64,000 nt of DNA from Maribacter forsetii DSM 18668 (GCF_000744105.1 NZ_JQLH01000001.1:1860001-1924000), one strand, 5' to 3'. Counted from the stretch's first letter, positions 33,300 to 43,024 are shown. Made by a program: numbers and translations. The notes: generated by a model from the sequence alone, not told the origin.

Positions 33300-35708
33300 A
33301 TGAGAAAGAATTACGCACTACTGGTTGGGCTGGTATTACTATCTGTTAATATGTTATCTGCACAGTTTAGTGATCAAAAGAAGAACTTTACTAAGTACGA
33401 GGGGCTTTATGATTTTTATTACGATGGTGATACTGATAAAATCTTTTTAGAGGTTGACAATTTAAATGAAGAGTTTTTATATGTCTACTCTTTAAGTAGT
33501 GGGATTGGTAGCAATGACATTGGTTTAGATCGAGGTCAATTAGGAGATGAGCAAGTAGTATTTTTTAAGAAAGCTGGGAACAAGTTATTGTTGGTTCAGC
33601 CAAATATGAAATATAGGGCGATTACCGATAATGAATTAGAGCGCAAATCTGTTGAGCAGGCTTTTGCAAAATCAGTTTTATTCGGTTTTCCTATCATAGA
33701 AGAGAAGGGTGGTACGTATGTTATTGATATTACCGATTTTTTAATGCAAGATGCCCACGGTGTTTCTAATCGTCTAAAAAGAACAGAACAAGGTTCGTAT
33801 AGCCTAGATAAATCTAAAAGTGCATTTGCTTTAGATAGAACCAAAGCATTTCCAAAGAATGTAGAGTTTGATGTTACCATGACTTTTAAAGGACAAGCAA
33901 AAGGAAGTTATATTAAAAGCGTAACGCCAAATGCAGATTTAATTACCGTTGCAGAGCATCATTCTTTTATTGAGCTGCCAGATGATAAATATGAAAAGCG
34001 CGTTTTTGATCCAAGGTCAGGATCATCTCCTTTTAATTATTATGATTATGCAACTCCTGTTGAATCTAATATTTTAAAGCAATTTATAAGAAGACACCGT
34101 TTAGAGAAAAAAGACCCTACTGCTGCAGTTAGTGAAGCGGTTGAGCCAATTATTTATTATTTAGATAATGGTACGCCAGAACCCGTACGTTCCGCACTTT
34201 TAGATGGTGGTCGTTGGTGGAACCAGGCTTTTGAGGCAATTGGATATAAAGATGCCTTTCAATTAAAAATGTTACCAGATGATGCAGATCCATTAGATGT
34301 ACGGTATAATGTAATACAATGGGTGCACCGATCAACAAGAGGTTGGAGTTATGGAAGTAGCATTACAGATCCAAGAACTGGCGAAATTATGAAGGGACAT
34401 GTAAGTTTAGGTAGCTTGAGAATACGTCAAGATTTTTTAATTGCTCAAGCATTAATGAATAAACCTTTTGCTGAAAGAGATGATAATTACCAGCCAATGT
34501 TGGAAATGGCTATTGCTCGTATTCGTCAATTATCGGCTCATGAAATTGGGCATACTTTAGGTTTTGCACATAATTATGCGGCAAGTACAACGGGTAAAGC
34601 TTCTGTGATGGATTATCCTCATCCGCAATTTACTTTAGTTGATGGTAAGGTAGATTTTTCTAAAGCTTACGAAGTAGGTATAGGAGATTGGGATAAAGTA
34701 ACAGTTGCCTATTCTTATCAGAGCTTCAATGAAGGAAAGAACGAGAAAGATGAATTAAATAAGATTTTAGATAAAGCTAAAGCTGATGGACTACGTTACA
34801 TTACCGATCAAGATGCACGTCCGCAGGGTAGTGCTCATGTGTTAGCTCATCTATGGGATAACGGTACAAATGTTAGTAAGGAGTTAGATGATATGCTAAG
34901 GTTGCGTAAAGTGGCTATCAATAATTTTTCTGTAGATAATATCCAAGATGGTACGCCATATTCTGTTTTAGAGGATGTTTTTGTTCCGTTATATTTCTTT
35001 CATAGATACCAAACTGAAGGTGTGGCAAAAGTTATAGGTGGATTAGAATATAATTATGCAGTGAAAGGTGACGGACAAGAAGTTGTTGCCATTGCCGATA
35101 AGTCTATGCAACAAGAGGCATTAAAGAGTGTGTTAAGGACTTTGGATGCTGCAGAAATAGCAATACCTAAAGATAAACTTAGTTTGTTTCCACCAAGATC
35201 TTTTGGAACACCTAGAACAAGAGAGTCTATTAATGGTAAAACAGGAGTTTCTTTTGATGCATTGTCGGCTGTAGAAACTGCTTCTGATATGACATTGAAA
35301 TTTTTATTGCATCCAGAGAAAGCATCAAGACTTATTCAGCAAAAAGCTATAGATACCGACAATGTTGGTTTAGATGAGGTGTTAGATAAATTGATAGCAT
35401 CAACTATTAATAAGAAAAAGAAAGATGCTTACCTGAACGAAGCCCAGACAATTATCAATTTTAGGGTATTGTTTCATGTCATGAACTTGGCAGGGCATAC
35501 GAATGTGCATCCGCAGGTAAATGCTATAGCATCTCAAAAATTAAAAGAGTTGCGTACTCAATTTAATAAGGATTCAGGTTCAAATGCAATTAGTGCAGAA
35601 ATGGTGAAAAGAATAAAAACATTTAGTGAGCATCCAGAATTGTTCAAAGTGATACCTTCACCAAAGATTCCTGATGGATCACCAATAGGAACAAGTTGTT
35701 TTCATTAA
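33300..35708 (+). CDS. Exported zinc-dependent metalloprotease (DUF5117/DUF5118-type)
   Basis: Protein of about 802 residues with a signal peptide (MRKNYALLVGL to LSAQ, about 1-22), an N-terminal DUF5118/5117-like region, and an extended zinc motif HEIGHTLGFAHNYAAS (HExxHxxGxxH, near residue 414) of the metzincin type. A later SVMDYPHPQ resembles the Met-turn. ATG 33300 was chosen over the TTG at 33294. It is probably periplasmic or surface-exposed; the substrate is unknown. The threonine aldolase gene starts 18 bp after the stop, so they may share an mRNA, though no functional tie is evident. Confidence 0.88.
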   Translation: MRKNYALLVGLVLLSVNMLSAQFSDQKKNFTKYEGLYDFYYDGDTDKIFLEVDNLNEEFLYVYSLSSGIGSNDIGLDRGQLGDEQVVFFKKAGNKLLLVQPNMKYRAITDNELERKSVEQAFAKSVLFGFPIIEEKGGTYVIDITDFLMQDAHGVSNRLKRTEQGSYSLDKSKSAFALDRTKAFPKNVEFDVTMTFKGQAKGSYIKSVTPNADLITVAEHHSFIELPDDKYEKRVFDPRSGSSPFNYYDYATPVESNILKQFIRRHRLEKKDPTAAVSEAVEPIIYYLDNGTPEPVRSALLDGGRWWNQAFEAIGYKDAFQLKMLPDDADPLDVRYNVIQWVHRSTRGWSYGSSITDPRTGEIMKGHVSLGSLRIRQDFLIAQALMNKPFAERDDNYQPMLEMAIARIRQLSAHEIGHTLGFAHNYAASTTGKASVMDYPHPQFTLVDGKVDFSKAYEVGIGDWDKVTVAYSYQSFNEGKNEKDELNKILDKAKADGLRYITDQDARPQGSAHVLAHLWDNGTNVSKELDDMLRLRKVAINNFSVDNIQDGTPYSVLEDVFVPLYFFHRYQTEGVAKVIGGLEYNYAVKGDGQEVVAIADKSMQQEALKSVLRTLDAAEIAIPKDKLSLFPPRSFGTPRTRESINGKTGVSFDALSAVETASDMTLKFLLHPEKASRLIQQKAIDTDNVGLDEVLDKLIASTINKKKKDAYLNEAQTIINFRVLFHVMNLAGHTNVHPQVNAIASQKLKELRTQFNKDSGSNAISAEMVKRIKTFSEHPELFKVIPSPKIPDGSPIGTSCFH

Positions 35709-35726
35709 TTCAATTTTACAGTTTTT

Positions 35727-36749
35727 ATGTTAATTAATCTTATCAGTGATACGGTAACAAAGCCCACGCCAGGCATGTTAGATGCTATGATGTCTGCAGC
35801 GGTTGGTGACGATGTATTCAAAGAGGATCCCACGGTAAATGCTTTGGAAGAAAAAGCGGCCAAACTTTTTGGAATGGAATCTGCGTTGTTTTTCCCTAGT
35901 GGTACCATGACCAATCAGACAGCTATAAAATTGCATACCCAACCTGGTGAACAATTGATTTGTGATAAATATGCGCATATCTTTAATTATGAGGGTGGGG
36001 GAGTAAGTTTTAATAGCGGAGTCTCTTGTAGGTTGGTAGATGGTGACAGGGGCACAATGACCGCTACTCAGGTAGAAGCTGCAATTAATCCTCCGGATTT
36101 TTATCATAGTCCGTTATCTACTTTGGTATGTGTAGAGAATACTGCGAATAAAGGAGGTGGTACTTGTTGGGATTTTCAAGAATTACAGAAAATCAGAAAA
36201 GTCTGTGATGGACATAAGTTAGGTTACCACTTAGACGGAGCCCGTTTATGGAATGCCATGGTAGAAAAGAATGAAACTGCATTGCAATACGGTCAACTTT
36301 TCGATACTATTAGTGTTTGTTTAAGCAAAGGTTTGGGTTGCCCGGTAGGTTCTTTGTTGATTGGAACTAAAGAGCATATGGATAAAGCGCTACGTATTCG
36401 AAAGATTTTTGGTGGTGGTATGCGGCAGTCGGGCTTTTTGGCGGCTGCAGCAATATATGCTTTGGATAATCATGTAAACCGTTTGGCAGAAGATCATAAA
36501 AGAGCCAAGGAAATTGGGAAAGCTTTAGCTGCTAAATCATTTATTAAGAAAGTAGAGTCTATTGAGACCAATATTGTCATTTTTGAGATAGATGAAGCTT
36601 TTATGACCAGTGATCAGTTTGTAAGTAAATTAAAGGAAAAGGATATTTTAATCATAGGCATGGGGCAAGGTAAATTAAGAATGGTTACCCATTTAGATTA
36701 TACAGATGATATGCATTACGAATTATTGAAGCAGTTAAAAGCTATTTAA
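35727..36749 (+). CDS. Low-specificity L-threonine aldolase
   Basis: PLP-dependent fold-type I enzyme of 340 residues that cleaves threonine to glycine and acetaldehyde. It shows LISDTVTKPTPGML at the start, SGTMTNQTA (phosphate-binding), YHLDGARLWNA (Asp that contacts the PLP ring nitrogen) and the Schiff-base Lys201 in CLSKGLGCPVGS. Full length for the family. Its last 8 bases overlap the 3' end of the convergent YegP-like gene. Confidence 0.93.
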   Translation: MLINLISDTVTKPTPGMLDAMMSAAVGDDVFKEDPTVNALEEKAAKLFGMESALFFPSGTMTNQTAIKLHTQPGEQLICDKYAHIFNYEGGGVSFNSGVSCRLVDGDRGTMTATQVEAAINPPDFYHSPLSTLVCVENTANKGGGTCWDFQELQKIRKVCDGHKLGYHLDGARLWNAMVEKNETALQYGQLFDTISVCLSKGLGCPVGSLLIGTKEHMDKALRIRKIFGGGMRQSGFLAAAAIYALDNHVNRLAEDHKRAKEIGKALAAKSFIKKVESIETNIVIFEIDEAFMTSDQFVSKLKEKDILIIGMGQGKLRMVTHLDYTDDMHYELLKQLKAI

Positions 36750-37056
36750 TAGCTAAGTCTATACTGTTAGAAATATTTAGGATGCCATTTTCCATACCGG
36801 CTTCAGAGGAATAAAGTCCGCTGGAGCCAATTATTTTTCCGTTAGAATTTTTTAATTCAATTAAAAATTTACCATCAGTATTTGTTCTGCGTTCAAACAA
36901 TTTGCCATTAGTATCCTTTAAATGTTTTATGTCATTTAAAGTGTTATCTACTTCGTTCTCAGTACTGAACGATACACTCTTCAATAAAATGTTACCGTTA
37001 TCAGACTTCAGGATAAACTGATAAAACCCATCTTCTTTTTTGTCAATTTTAATCAT
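36742..37056 (-). CDS. YegP-like protein with two DUF1508 repeats
   Basis: Protein of 104 residues built from two homologous halves of about 50 residues: GFYQFILKSDNGNILLKS and GKFLIELKNSNGKIIGSS mark equivalent strands. This matches the DUF1508/YegP family, small beta proteins of unknown function. No signal peptide. Convergent with the threonine aldolase gene, with 8 bp of overlap. Confidence 0.85.
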   Translation of the reverse strand: MIKIDKKEDGFYQFILKSDNGNILLKSVSFSTENEVDNTLNDIKHLKDTNGKLFERRTNTDGKFLIELKNSNGKIIGSSGLYSSEAGMENGILNISNSIDLAIK

Positions 37057-37248
37057 ATCAATAAAGATATATAATATTTTCTCTGCTTTTTAGTGACTTT
37101 TTAAATAATGCTGTGTCTTAACTATTGAGAAGTTAATCCATTTAACTTTTGATTAAGAGAAAGATTACAGAAAGTAAGGTAATTCTTATTCAAATGTTAA
37201 AATATTAACATAAATTGTCAAATATTAACTATTAAAATCCTTATCAAA

Positions 37249-38349
37249 ATGAAAAAAGTATTATTCCTAGCAGTTGCATTTTCAGCTTCTTTTGCAATGG
37301 CTCAAGATCTGCCATCAAATCCAGAACCTGGTAAATGTTACGTTCGTTGTACAACTCCAGATGTTTATGTAAATGAAACAACAACCATTACAACAAATCC
37401 GTCGTACAAGATTTTAAAAACGATTCCTGCTACATTCAAAACAATAACAGAACGTGTACTAGTGAGAGAAGAAGAAAAAGTGCTTACAGTTGTTCCTGCT
37501 AAGTGGGGAACAGAAACTGTAACATATGTATCTAAAGGAGGTGGAAATTCTTTACAGGTAATCCCTGCTTCTTTTTCTCCTAGCACACAAACATTAGAAA
37601 TAAAGCCAGCTTATGCTCAATGGGAGTTAGGTGTTGCCGCTCCTGATTGTGAGTCTGGTAATCCAGATGATTGTAGATACTGGTGTTACAAAGGGTATCC
37701 TGCACAATTTGAGACAGTTTCAACTCAAGTTCTTGCAAACGATGCTTCAACTACAAGTAGTCCTTTAGGTTCTAAAAACGGATCATACACTAAATCAGTA
37801 TTGATTTCTCCAGCAACTGTTGTAGAGAAAATTATTCCTGCTGAGTACAGAGAAATTACTAAAACTGTATTGGATAAAGATGCTTATACTGTTGAAGAAA
37901 TAGTTCCTGCAAAAACGACTACACTAACAAAAGAAGTTTTAAAAGAAAAAGGTGGCTTAACTACTTGGAAAGAGGTAGAGTGTGCACTAGTTGAGTACCA
38001 AGCTTTACCGATTAACTGGGATTCTGGTAGCGCTACATTAACTTCTCAAGCAAAAAGTATTATTGACAACAGATTATTACCTGTATTAGCTCAAAACCCT
38101 GGTGTTAAAGTTGAATTAGCTTCTCATACAGATTCTCAAGGTGGTGCAGCTTCTAACCAAAATCTTTCTGAAAGAAGAGCTAAGGCGGTTGCTGATTACT
38201 TAATCACTAAAGGTGTTAACTCTAGTCTTTTAGTTGCTAACGGTTATGGTGAAACTAAATTATTGAACAGATGTAAAGATGGTGTTTCTTGTACTGCAAG
38301 AGAGCATGCTGCAAACAGAAGAACTCAATTTAGATTAATTAATAACTAG
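37249..38349 (+). CDS. OmpA family outer membrane / peptidoglycan-binding protein
   Basis: Protein of 366 residues with a signal peptide (MKKVLFLAVAFSASFAMAQ). The N-terminal 230 residues are unusual: four or five copies of a short unit ending in an Ile/Val-Pro-Ala step (TIPATFKTITERVL, VVPAKWGTETV, VIPASFSP, IIPAEYREITKTVL, IVPAKTTTLTKEVL). The C-terminal OmpA domain (about 255-366) has INWDSGSATLT, ASHTDSQGGAASNQNLSERR and NRRTQFRL, expected to bind peptidoglycan diaminopimelate. No porin-like N-terminal barrel is evident. Monocistronic, with a terminator following. Confidence 0.9.
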   Translation: MKKVLFLAVAFSASFAMAQDLPSNPEPGKCYVRCTTPDVYVNETTTITTNPSYKILKTIPATFKTITERVLVREEEKVLTVVPAKWGTETVTYVSKGGGNSLQVIPASFSPSTQTLEIKPAYAQWELGVAAPDCESGNPDDCRYWCYKGYPAQFETVSTQVLANDASTTSSPLGSKNGSYTKSVLISPATVVEKIIPAEYREITKTVLDKDAYTVEEIVPAKTTTLTKEVLKEKGGLTTWKEVECALVEYQALPINWDSGSATLTSQAKSIIDNRLLPVLAQNPGVKVELASHTDSQGGAASNQNLSERRAKAVADYLITKGVNSSLLVANGYGETKLLNRCKDGVSCTAREHAANRRTQFRLINN

Positions 38350-38372
38350 TAATTAGGTTATTTAGTTAAAAT

Positions 38373-38400
38373 GGGCTTACATGTAGTAAGCCCTTTTTTT
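38373..38400 (+). terminator. Terminator after the OmpA-like gene
   Basis: GGGCTTAC / GTAAGCCC stem with a 5-nt loop and a T7 run, 23 bp after the stop. The arms closely resemble those of the hairpin at 38736-38766. Confidence 0.93.
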
Positions 38401-38735
38401 ATGCGGTAAATTTTCCATTCTACATGTACTAAGCTTTTTACTTTACGGTCTATTGTAATCTATACACAATAGGTTATGGTCATAAAGATTCTTCGTAATC
38501 ACCAGAACGATGAATACTATTGTTATTAAGGCTTTGGAGCTAAGATTTGTTTTACTTTATAAGGCATGCAATTAGATATGATGTATGTAAACTATAGATA
38601 TTAAGATACAGTAGGTGAGTTTAAGCTTTATAATGAAGTAGTAAACGTTGAGGATATCTATGTTGTTATGGTAAAGACAATTAAATATTTGTCAAAGCTT
38701 TAGTTTAAAACTGGTTTATAGAGGTATGTAAAAAT

Positions 38736-38766
38736 AAAAAGGGCTTACATCATGTAAGCCCTTTTT
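38736..38766. terminator. Terminator for the thioredoxin-like gene
   Basis: Nearly perfect palindrome with arms AAAAAGGGCTTACA / TGTAAGCCCTTTTT. It lies 18 bp past the minus-strand stop, and the A run on the + strand supplies the U tail for the minus transcript. Confidence 0.92.
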
Positions 38767-38784
38767 ATCTATTAGTAATGTTTT

Positions 38785-39237
38785 TTATTTGTTCTTTTCT
38801 AAAAGTCTTAGGTGGGAATCTATAACACCGTTCATACTGTAGCCAGATAATTTATCTAGTTCGTTTCCTTTGGCATCTATAATTTTAAACATAGGAAACA
38901 CCTTCTTCTTGTTCAGTTTCGTCAACAATTCTTTATTGTGAACCATTTGCTTTTCTGATATTAAATCTCTGTTTCTAGGTACATCTATATATAGAAGTAT
39001 ATAATTATTTGATAATTGTTGGAACTCGTTAGTATCGAACAAATCAGTTTTCAACATTTTACATGGCGGACACCAGTCACTACCCGTAAAATAAACCAGT
39101 ACATTTTTCTTTTGCTTTTTAGCTTTAGAAATAGCGGAATCGTAATTAGTTAGCCACTTAGAATCATCTACGCTATTAAAGTCAGCTTGTGCTGAGGCAA
39201 AAAGCGGAATCATGAATAATAAAATTAAATACTTCAT
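38785..39237 (-). CDS. Exported thioredoxin-family protein
   Basis: Protein of 150 residues with a signal peptide (MKYLILLFMIPLFASAQ) and a thioredoxin fold. The redox motif WCPPCK lies in FTGSDWCPPCKMLK (about residues 55-60), and a cis-Pro is likely in KVFPMFKI. It resembles the thioredoxin_7/DUF255-like periplasmic disulfide reductases of Bacteroidota. The partner is unknown. It follows the ybaB gene by 41 bp on the same strand. Confidence 0.87.
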   Translation of the reverse strand: MKYLILLFMIPLFASAQADFNSVDDSKWLTNYDSAISKAKKQKKNVLVYFTGSDWCPPCKMLKTDLFDTNEFQQLSNNYILLYIDVPRNRDLISEKQMVHNKELLTKLNKKKVFPMFKIIDAKGNELDKLSGYSMNGVIDSHLRLLEKNK

Positions 39238-39278
39238 AATTAATATTTAAAAGGTTAACTACAAATAACTTGCCGATC

Positions 39279-39605
39279 TTATTTAAATAACGAATCCATG
39301 CCGGGAATATTGGGCATTCCGTCCTTAGCAACAGCTGCTAATTCGGTTTCGTTAACGTTAGTTGCATTTTTTATAGCCTTATTTAACGTTAGAATTAAAT
39401 AATCTTCTAGTTGCTCTTTATCTTGCAAAAGACTGTCATCTATTGCTATTTTCTTAATTTCTCTATTCGCTGTTATGGTAACAGAAACTAAACCGTCATT
39501 AGACTTTTCTTCTAAAGAAACTGTATCTAATCTTTTTTTGGTTTCTTCTACTTTTTTTTGGGTCTCTTTAAGCTTTCCCATCATACCCATCATATCTCCG
39601 AACAT
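39279..39605 (-). CDS. YbaB/EbfC family nucleoid-associated protein
   Basis: Small DNA-binding protein of 108 residues with the YbaB layout: an N-terminal helix rich in Met, Lys and Glu ([23 protein letters not shown]), a central sheet ([19 protein letters not shown]) and C-terminal helices ([17 protein letters not shown]). No dnaX or recR neighbour, unlike in many other bacteria. First gene of a pair with the thioredoxin-like gene. Confidence 0.9.
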   Translation of the reverse strand: MFGDMMGMMGKLKETQKKVEETKKRLDTVSLEEKSNDGLVSVTITANREIKKIAIDDSLLQDKEQLEDYLILTLNKAIKNATNVNETELAAVAKDGMPNIPGMDSLFK

Positions 39606-39696
39606 AATTTCATTTTTAATTTAGGTTGTAAAAATAATAAAAATAGGGGCATTTTAGTTTTTAACTGTAATAAAACGGGGGTCTGTTAATTAGTCT

Positions 39697-39704
39697 TATT
39701 TTTG
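39697..39704 (+). promoter_or_regulatory. Candidate -7 element for oligopeptidase B gene
   Basis: TATTTTTG matches TAnnTTTG and lies 26 bp before the ATG at 39731. No clear -33 TTG. Confidence 0.4.
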
Positions 39705-39730
39705 CCGTCTTATTTTATAATGAAGTTTGT

Positions 39731-41788
39731 ATGAGTGTTAAGCATCCGCCAAAGGCGCAAAAAATTCCCAAAGAATTGGTTATTCATGATGATGTACGGG
39801 TAGACAATTATTATTGGTTGAATGATAAGGAAAACAAAGATGTTATTTCTTATCTAGAAGCTGAGAATGAGTATTATGATGCCTTAACCGAGCATACCAA
39901 AGTGTTTCAGGAAGATTTATTTCAAGAAATGAAAGGTAGGATCAAAGAAGACGATTCTTCTGTTCCTTATAAATTGAACGATTATTGGTATAGCACTAGA
40001 TATGTTATTGGAGGTGAATATCCTTTATACTCTAGATTTAAGAATAATTTAGATACTGAAGAGGAAATTATGTTCAATTGTAATGATATGGCTAAAGGCC
40101 ATGATTATTTTAGTCTTGGTGGTATAGCTATTAGCCCGAACAATAAAATGGCCGCTTTTGGGGTAGATACAGTTTCTAGAAGGCAATATACCTTACAGAT
40201 CAAAGACCTTGAAACAGGAGTTGTTCTAGATGATAAAATTGAAAATACTACAGGTGGCGGAGTTTGGGCAAATGATAATAAGACATTGTTTTATACTCGT
40301 AAAGACCCGGTTACTCTCCGTTCAGATAAAATTTACAAGCATAAATTAGGTACTCCAACTTCTGAAGATGTATTGATTTTTCATGAGGAAGATGATACGT
40401 TTAGTACATTTATATATCGCACAAAATCTAAGAAATACTTGGTTATTGGTTCGTTCAGTACTTTAACCTCTGAATTTCAAATTTTGTCTACGGATACACC
40501 CAATGCGGAGTTTCAAATATTTTCGCCTAGAGAACGCGGATTGGAATACACTATTTTTCATTATGAAAATAGCTTTTATATTTTAACCAATAAGGATAAA
40601 GCGGAGAATTTTAAATTGATGCAAACTTCAGAAGACAAGACTTCTTCTGAGCATTGGCAAGAATTTATACCACATAGAAAAGATGTGCTTTTAGAGGATA
40701 TAGATATTTTTAAAGAATATTATGTGCTTTCTGAACGTGAAAACGGACTTAATAAAATTAGAATTATTCGTTGGGATGGAATGGAAGAGTATTTCTTACC
40801 TTTTGAAAGTGAAACGTATACTGCTTATGTGGGTAGTAATCCTGATTTTGATACTGAGGTTTTAAGGTATTCTTACAACTCTATGTCAACACCTAGTTCG
40901 GTAATCGATTTTAATATGCGAACTAAGGCAAAGGAAATCAAAAAAGAACAAGAGGTACTAGGAGGGCTGTTCGATAAAGAAAATTATAAAGAGGAACGTT
41001 TGTGGGCTACCGCGAGAGATGGTGAAAAAATACCTATGTCCATCGTTTATAGAAAAGATACTGTTTTAGATGAAAATACGCCTATTTTACAATATGCGTA
41101 TGGGTCTTACGGTTCTACGATCGATCCTTATTTTTCTACCGTTAGGTTGAGTTTATTGGATCGCGGTTTTGTTTTTGCCATTGCTCACATTAGAGGAGGT
41201 GAATATTTAGGGCGTAGATGGTACGAAACTGGTAAACTTTTAAAAAAGAAGAATACGTTCACAGATTTTATCGATTGTTCTAAATTTTTGATTGAACAGA
41301 AAATGACCAGTGCCAAGCATTTGTATGCAATGGGCGGTTCTGCCGGTGGTCTGCTAATGGGAGCGATAATTAATTTGCAACCCGATATTTACAACGGCGT
41401 TATTGCAGCGGTACCTTTTGTAGATGTTGTTACTACTATGCTAGATGATTCCATACCCTTGACTACAGGTGAGTATGATGAGTGGGGCAATCCTAATGAA
41501 AAAGAATATTATGATTATATGAAATCATATTCTCCCTATGATAATGTTGTTGCCCAAGAATATCCAAATATGCTGGTAACAACAGGATTGCACGATTCTC
41601 AAGTACAATACTTTGAACCCGCAAAGTGGGTGGCTAAACTAAGGGAATTAAAAAAAGATGATCATCTGTTGATGTTAAATACAAACATGGAGGCAGGTCA
41701 TGGCGGTGCTTCGGGTAGGTTTGAGTCTTTACGAGAGGTAGCTAAGGAATATGCATTTCTTTTAGATTTAGAAGGGAAAATCGCATAG
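39731..41788 (+). CDS. S9 family peptidase, oligopeptidase B-like
   Basis: Serine peptidase of 685 residues of the prolyl oligopeptidase family. An N-terminal seven-bladed propeller (about 70-400) gates a C-terminal alpha/beta hydrolase. The nucleophile is Ser537 in MGGSAGGLLMGA. The acid is probably the Asp in TTGLHDSQV, and the His lies in AGHGGASGRFE. HPPKAQKIPKELVIHDD at the start and the YGSYG and RGGEYLGRRWYE segments fit protease II, which cleaves after Lys/Arg in short peptides. No signal peptide, so cytoplasmic. Confidence 0.9.
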   Translation: MSVKHPPKAQKIPKELVIHDDVRVDNYYWLNDKENKDVISYLEAENEYYDALTEHTKVFQEDLFQEMKGRIKEDDSSVPYKLNDYWYSTRYVIGGEYPLYSRFKNNLDTEEEIMFNCNDMAKGHDYFSLGGIAISPNNKMAAFGVDTVSRRQYTLQIKDLETGVVLDDKIENTTGGGVWANDNKTLFYTRKDPVTLRSDKIYKHKLGTPTSEDVLIFHEEDDTFSTFIYRTKSKKYLVIGSFSTLTSEFQILSTDTPNAEFQIFSPRERGLEYTIFHYENSFYILTNKDKAENFKLMQTSEDKTSSEHWQEFIPHRKDVLLEDIDIFKEYYVLSERENGLNKIRIIRWDGMEEYFLPFESETYTAYVGSNPDFDTEVLRYSYNSMSTPSSVIDFNMRTKAKEIKKEQEVLGGLFDKENYKEERLWATARDGEKIPMSIVYRKDTVLDENTPILQYAYGSYGSTIDPYFSTVRLSLLDRGFVFAIAHIRGGEYLGRRWYETGKLLKKKNTFTDFIDCSKFLIEQKMTSAKHLYAMGGSAGGLLMGAIINLQPDIYNGVIAAVPFVDVVTTMLDDSIPLTTGEYDEWGNPNEKEYYDYMKSYSPYDNVVAQEYPNMLVTTGLHDSQVQYFEPAKWVAKLRELKKDDHLLMLNTNMEAGHGGASGRFESLREVAKEYAFLLDLEGKIA

Positions 41789-41802
41789 TGGAAAAAAAAC
41801 TG

Positions 41803-41810
41803 TAAATTTG
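41803..41810 (+). promoter_or_regulatory. Candidate -7 element for the cysteine-synthase-like gene
   Basis: TAAATTTG matches TAnnTTTG, 57 bp before the ATG at 41868 in the gap after oligopeptidase B. Confidence 0.35.
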
Positions 41811-41867
41811 CATCAGAAATTTTAACAAATTTCGTTTATATATTAACTAAACATTGATATCCCCCTT

Positions 41868-42908
41868 ATGAAAAATGAGATCAGGGCTTACAACAATATA
41901 TTAGAACTAGTAGGTAATACACCACTAGTTAAGTTAAACAAAATTGCAAAAAACCTTACTGGTAATTTTTACGCCAAGGTAGAAGCATTTAATCCAGGTC
42001 ACTCTTCTAAAGACAGAATTGCGATTCATATTATTGAGCAGGCAGAGAAAGCAGGTATTCTTACCGAAGGCAGCACAGTAATAGAAACAACTTCAGGAAA
42101 TACAGGATTTAGTATTGCAATGGCAAGTATCATTAAAGGGTACGATTGTATACTAGCGGTAAGTTCTAAATCATCTCCAGATAAAATAGATATGCTTCGC
42201 TCTATGGGTGCTAAGGTATATGTTTGTCCGGCTCACGTAAGTGCAGATGATCCTAGATCGTACTATGAAGTGGCTAAAAGATTGCATAAAGAAACTAAAG
42301 GTTCCATATACATCAATCAGTATTTCAATAAACTGAATATGGAAGCGCATTACAAATCTACCGGTCCTGAAATTTGGGAACAAACTGCCGGACAAATAAC
42401 ACACCTTATTGCTTGTAGTGGTACTGGTGGTACTATTTCTGGTACAGCTCGCTTTTTAAAAGAGCAAAACCCTAATATCAAAGTTATTGGTGTTGATGCG
42501 TTTGGTTCTGTATTGAAAAAATATCACGAAACCGGTAAATTGGATACCAACGAAATCTACCCATATAGAATAGAAGGTTTAGGTAAAAATTTAATTCCTG
42601 GAGCAACGGATTTTAGCGCTATAGACGAGTTTATTAAGGTAACCGATGCAGAAAGTGCACATACGGCTAGAGAGATTTCTAGAACAGAAGGTATCTTTGT
42701 TGGGTACACAAGTGGTGCGGTAATGCAGGCTATTAAGCAGTTAGATGAATTAAATACGTTTGACGAAAATAGTAATGTTGTTTGCATCTTTCCTGATCAT
42801 GGCTCTCGTTACATGAGTAAAATATATAGCGACCAGTGGATGGAAGATCAAGGTTTCTTAAATACCGAAACGGTTGAAGAGACACAAGAGATCCAATACA
42901 TAAAATAA
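41868..42908 (+). CDS. PLP-dependent cysteine-synthase-family enzyme, candidate cysteate synthase
   Basis: Fold-type II PLP enzyme of 346 residues. The Schiff-base Lys48 lies in [11 protein letters not shown], the substrate loop is TTSGNTGFS (most cysteine synthases have STSGNTG), and the phosphate is held by [11 protein letters not shown]-terminal extension after GSRYMSKIY runs to about 346, longer than CysK. The gene precedes a cysteate acyl-ACP transferase by 116 bp, so it may supply L-cysteate by replacing the side-chain leaving group with sulfite. The known alternative is cysteine synthase or cystathionine beta-synthase. Family certain; the cysteate role is inference from context. Confidence 0.82.
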   Translation: MKNEIRAYNNILELVGNTPLVKLNKIAKNLTGNFYAKVEAFNPGHSSKDRIAIHIIEQAEKAGILTEGSTVIETTSGNTGFSIAMASIIKGYDCILAVSSKSSPDKIDMLRSMGAKVYVCPAHVSADDPRSYYEVAKRLHKETKGSIYINQYFNKLNMEAHYKSTGPEIWEQTAGQITHLIACSGTGGTISGTARFLKEQNPNIKVIGVDAFGSVLKKYHETGKLDTNEIYPYRIEGLGKNLIPGATDFSAIDEFIKVTDAESAHTAREISRTEGIFVGYTSGAVMQAIKQLDELNTFDENSNVVCIFPDHGSRYMSKIYSDQWMEDQGFLNTETVEETQEIQYIK

Positions 42909-42931
42909 TTAATACAAAATATAGTGTTATT

Positions 42932-42957
42932 AAAGTGGGTTTATAGCCCACTTTTTT
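42932..42957 (+). terminator. Terminator after the cysteine-synthase-like gene
   Basis: AAAGTGGG / CCCACTTT stem with a 7-nt loop followed by T residues, 23 bp after the stop. It suggests that the next gene also has its own promoter. Confidence 0.88.
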
Positions 42958-42995
42958 GCGTTGTAAATAATTTATGAATTTTTAGCAAAATTATT

Positions 42996-43003
42996 TACTT
43001 TTG
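42996..43003 (+). promoter_or_regulatory. Candidate -7 element for the acyltransferase gene
   Basis: TACTTTTG matches TAnnTTTG, 21 bp before the ATG at 43025 and after the terminator of the previous gene. Confidence 0.45.
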
Positions 43004-43024
43004 CAGACAGATCCAAATTAAACA

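Larger units (their letters stand above)
38350..38784. other. 435-bp gene-free region bounded by two look-alike hairpins
   Basis: Between the terminators at 38373-38400 and 38736-38766 lie about 335 bp in which I see no convincing open frame, RNA gene or promoter. The flanking hairpins share the arms GGGCTTACA / TGTAAGCCC with small differences. The stretch could be a decayed gene or just spacer. Confidence 0.5.
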
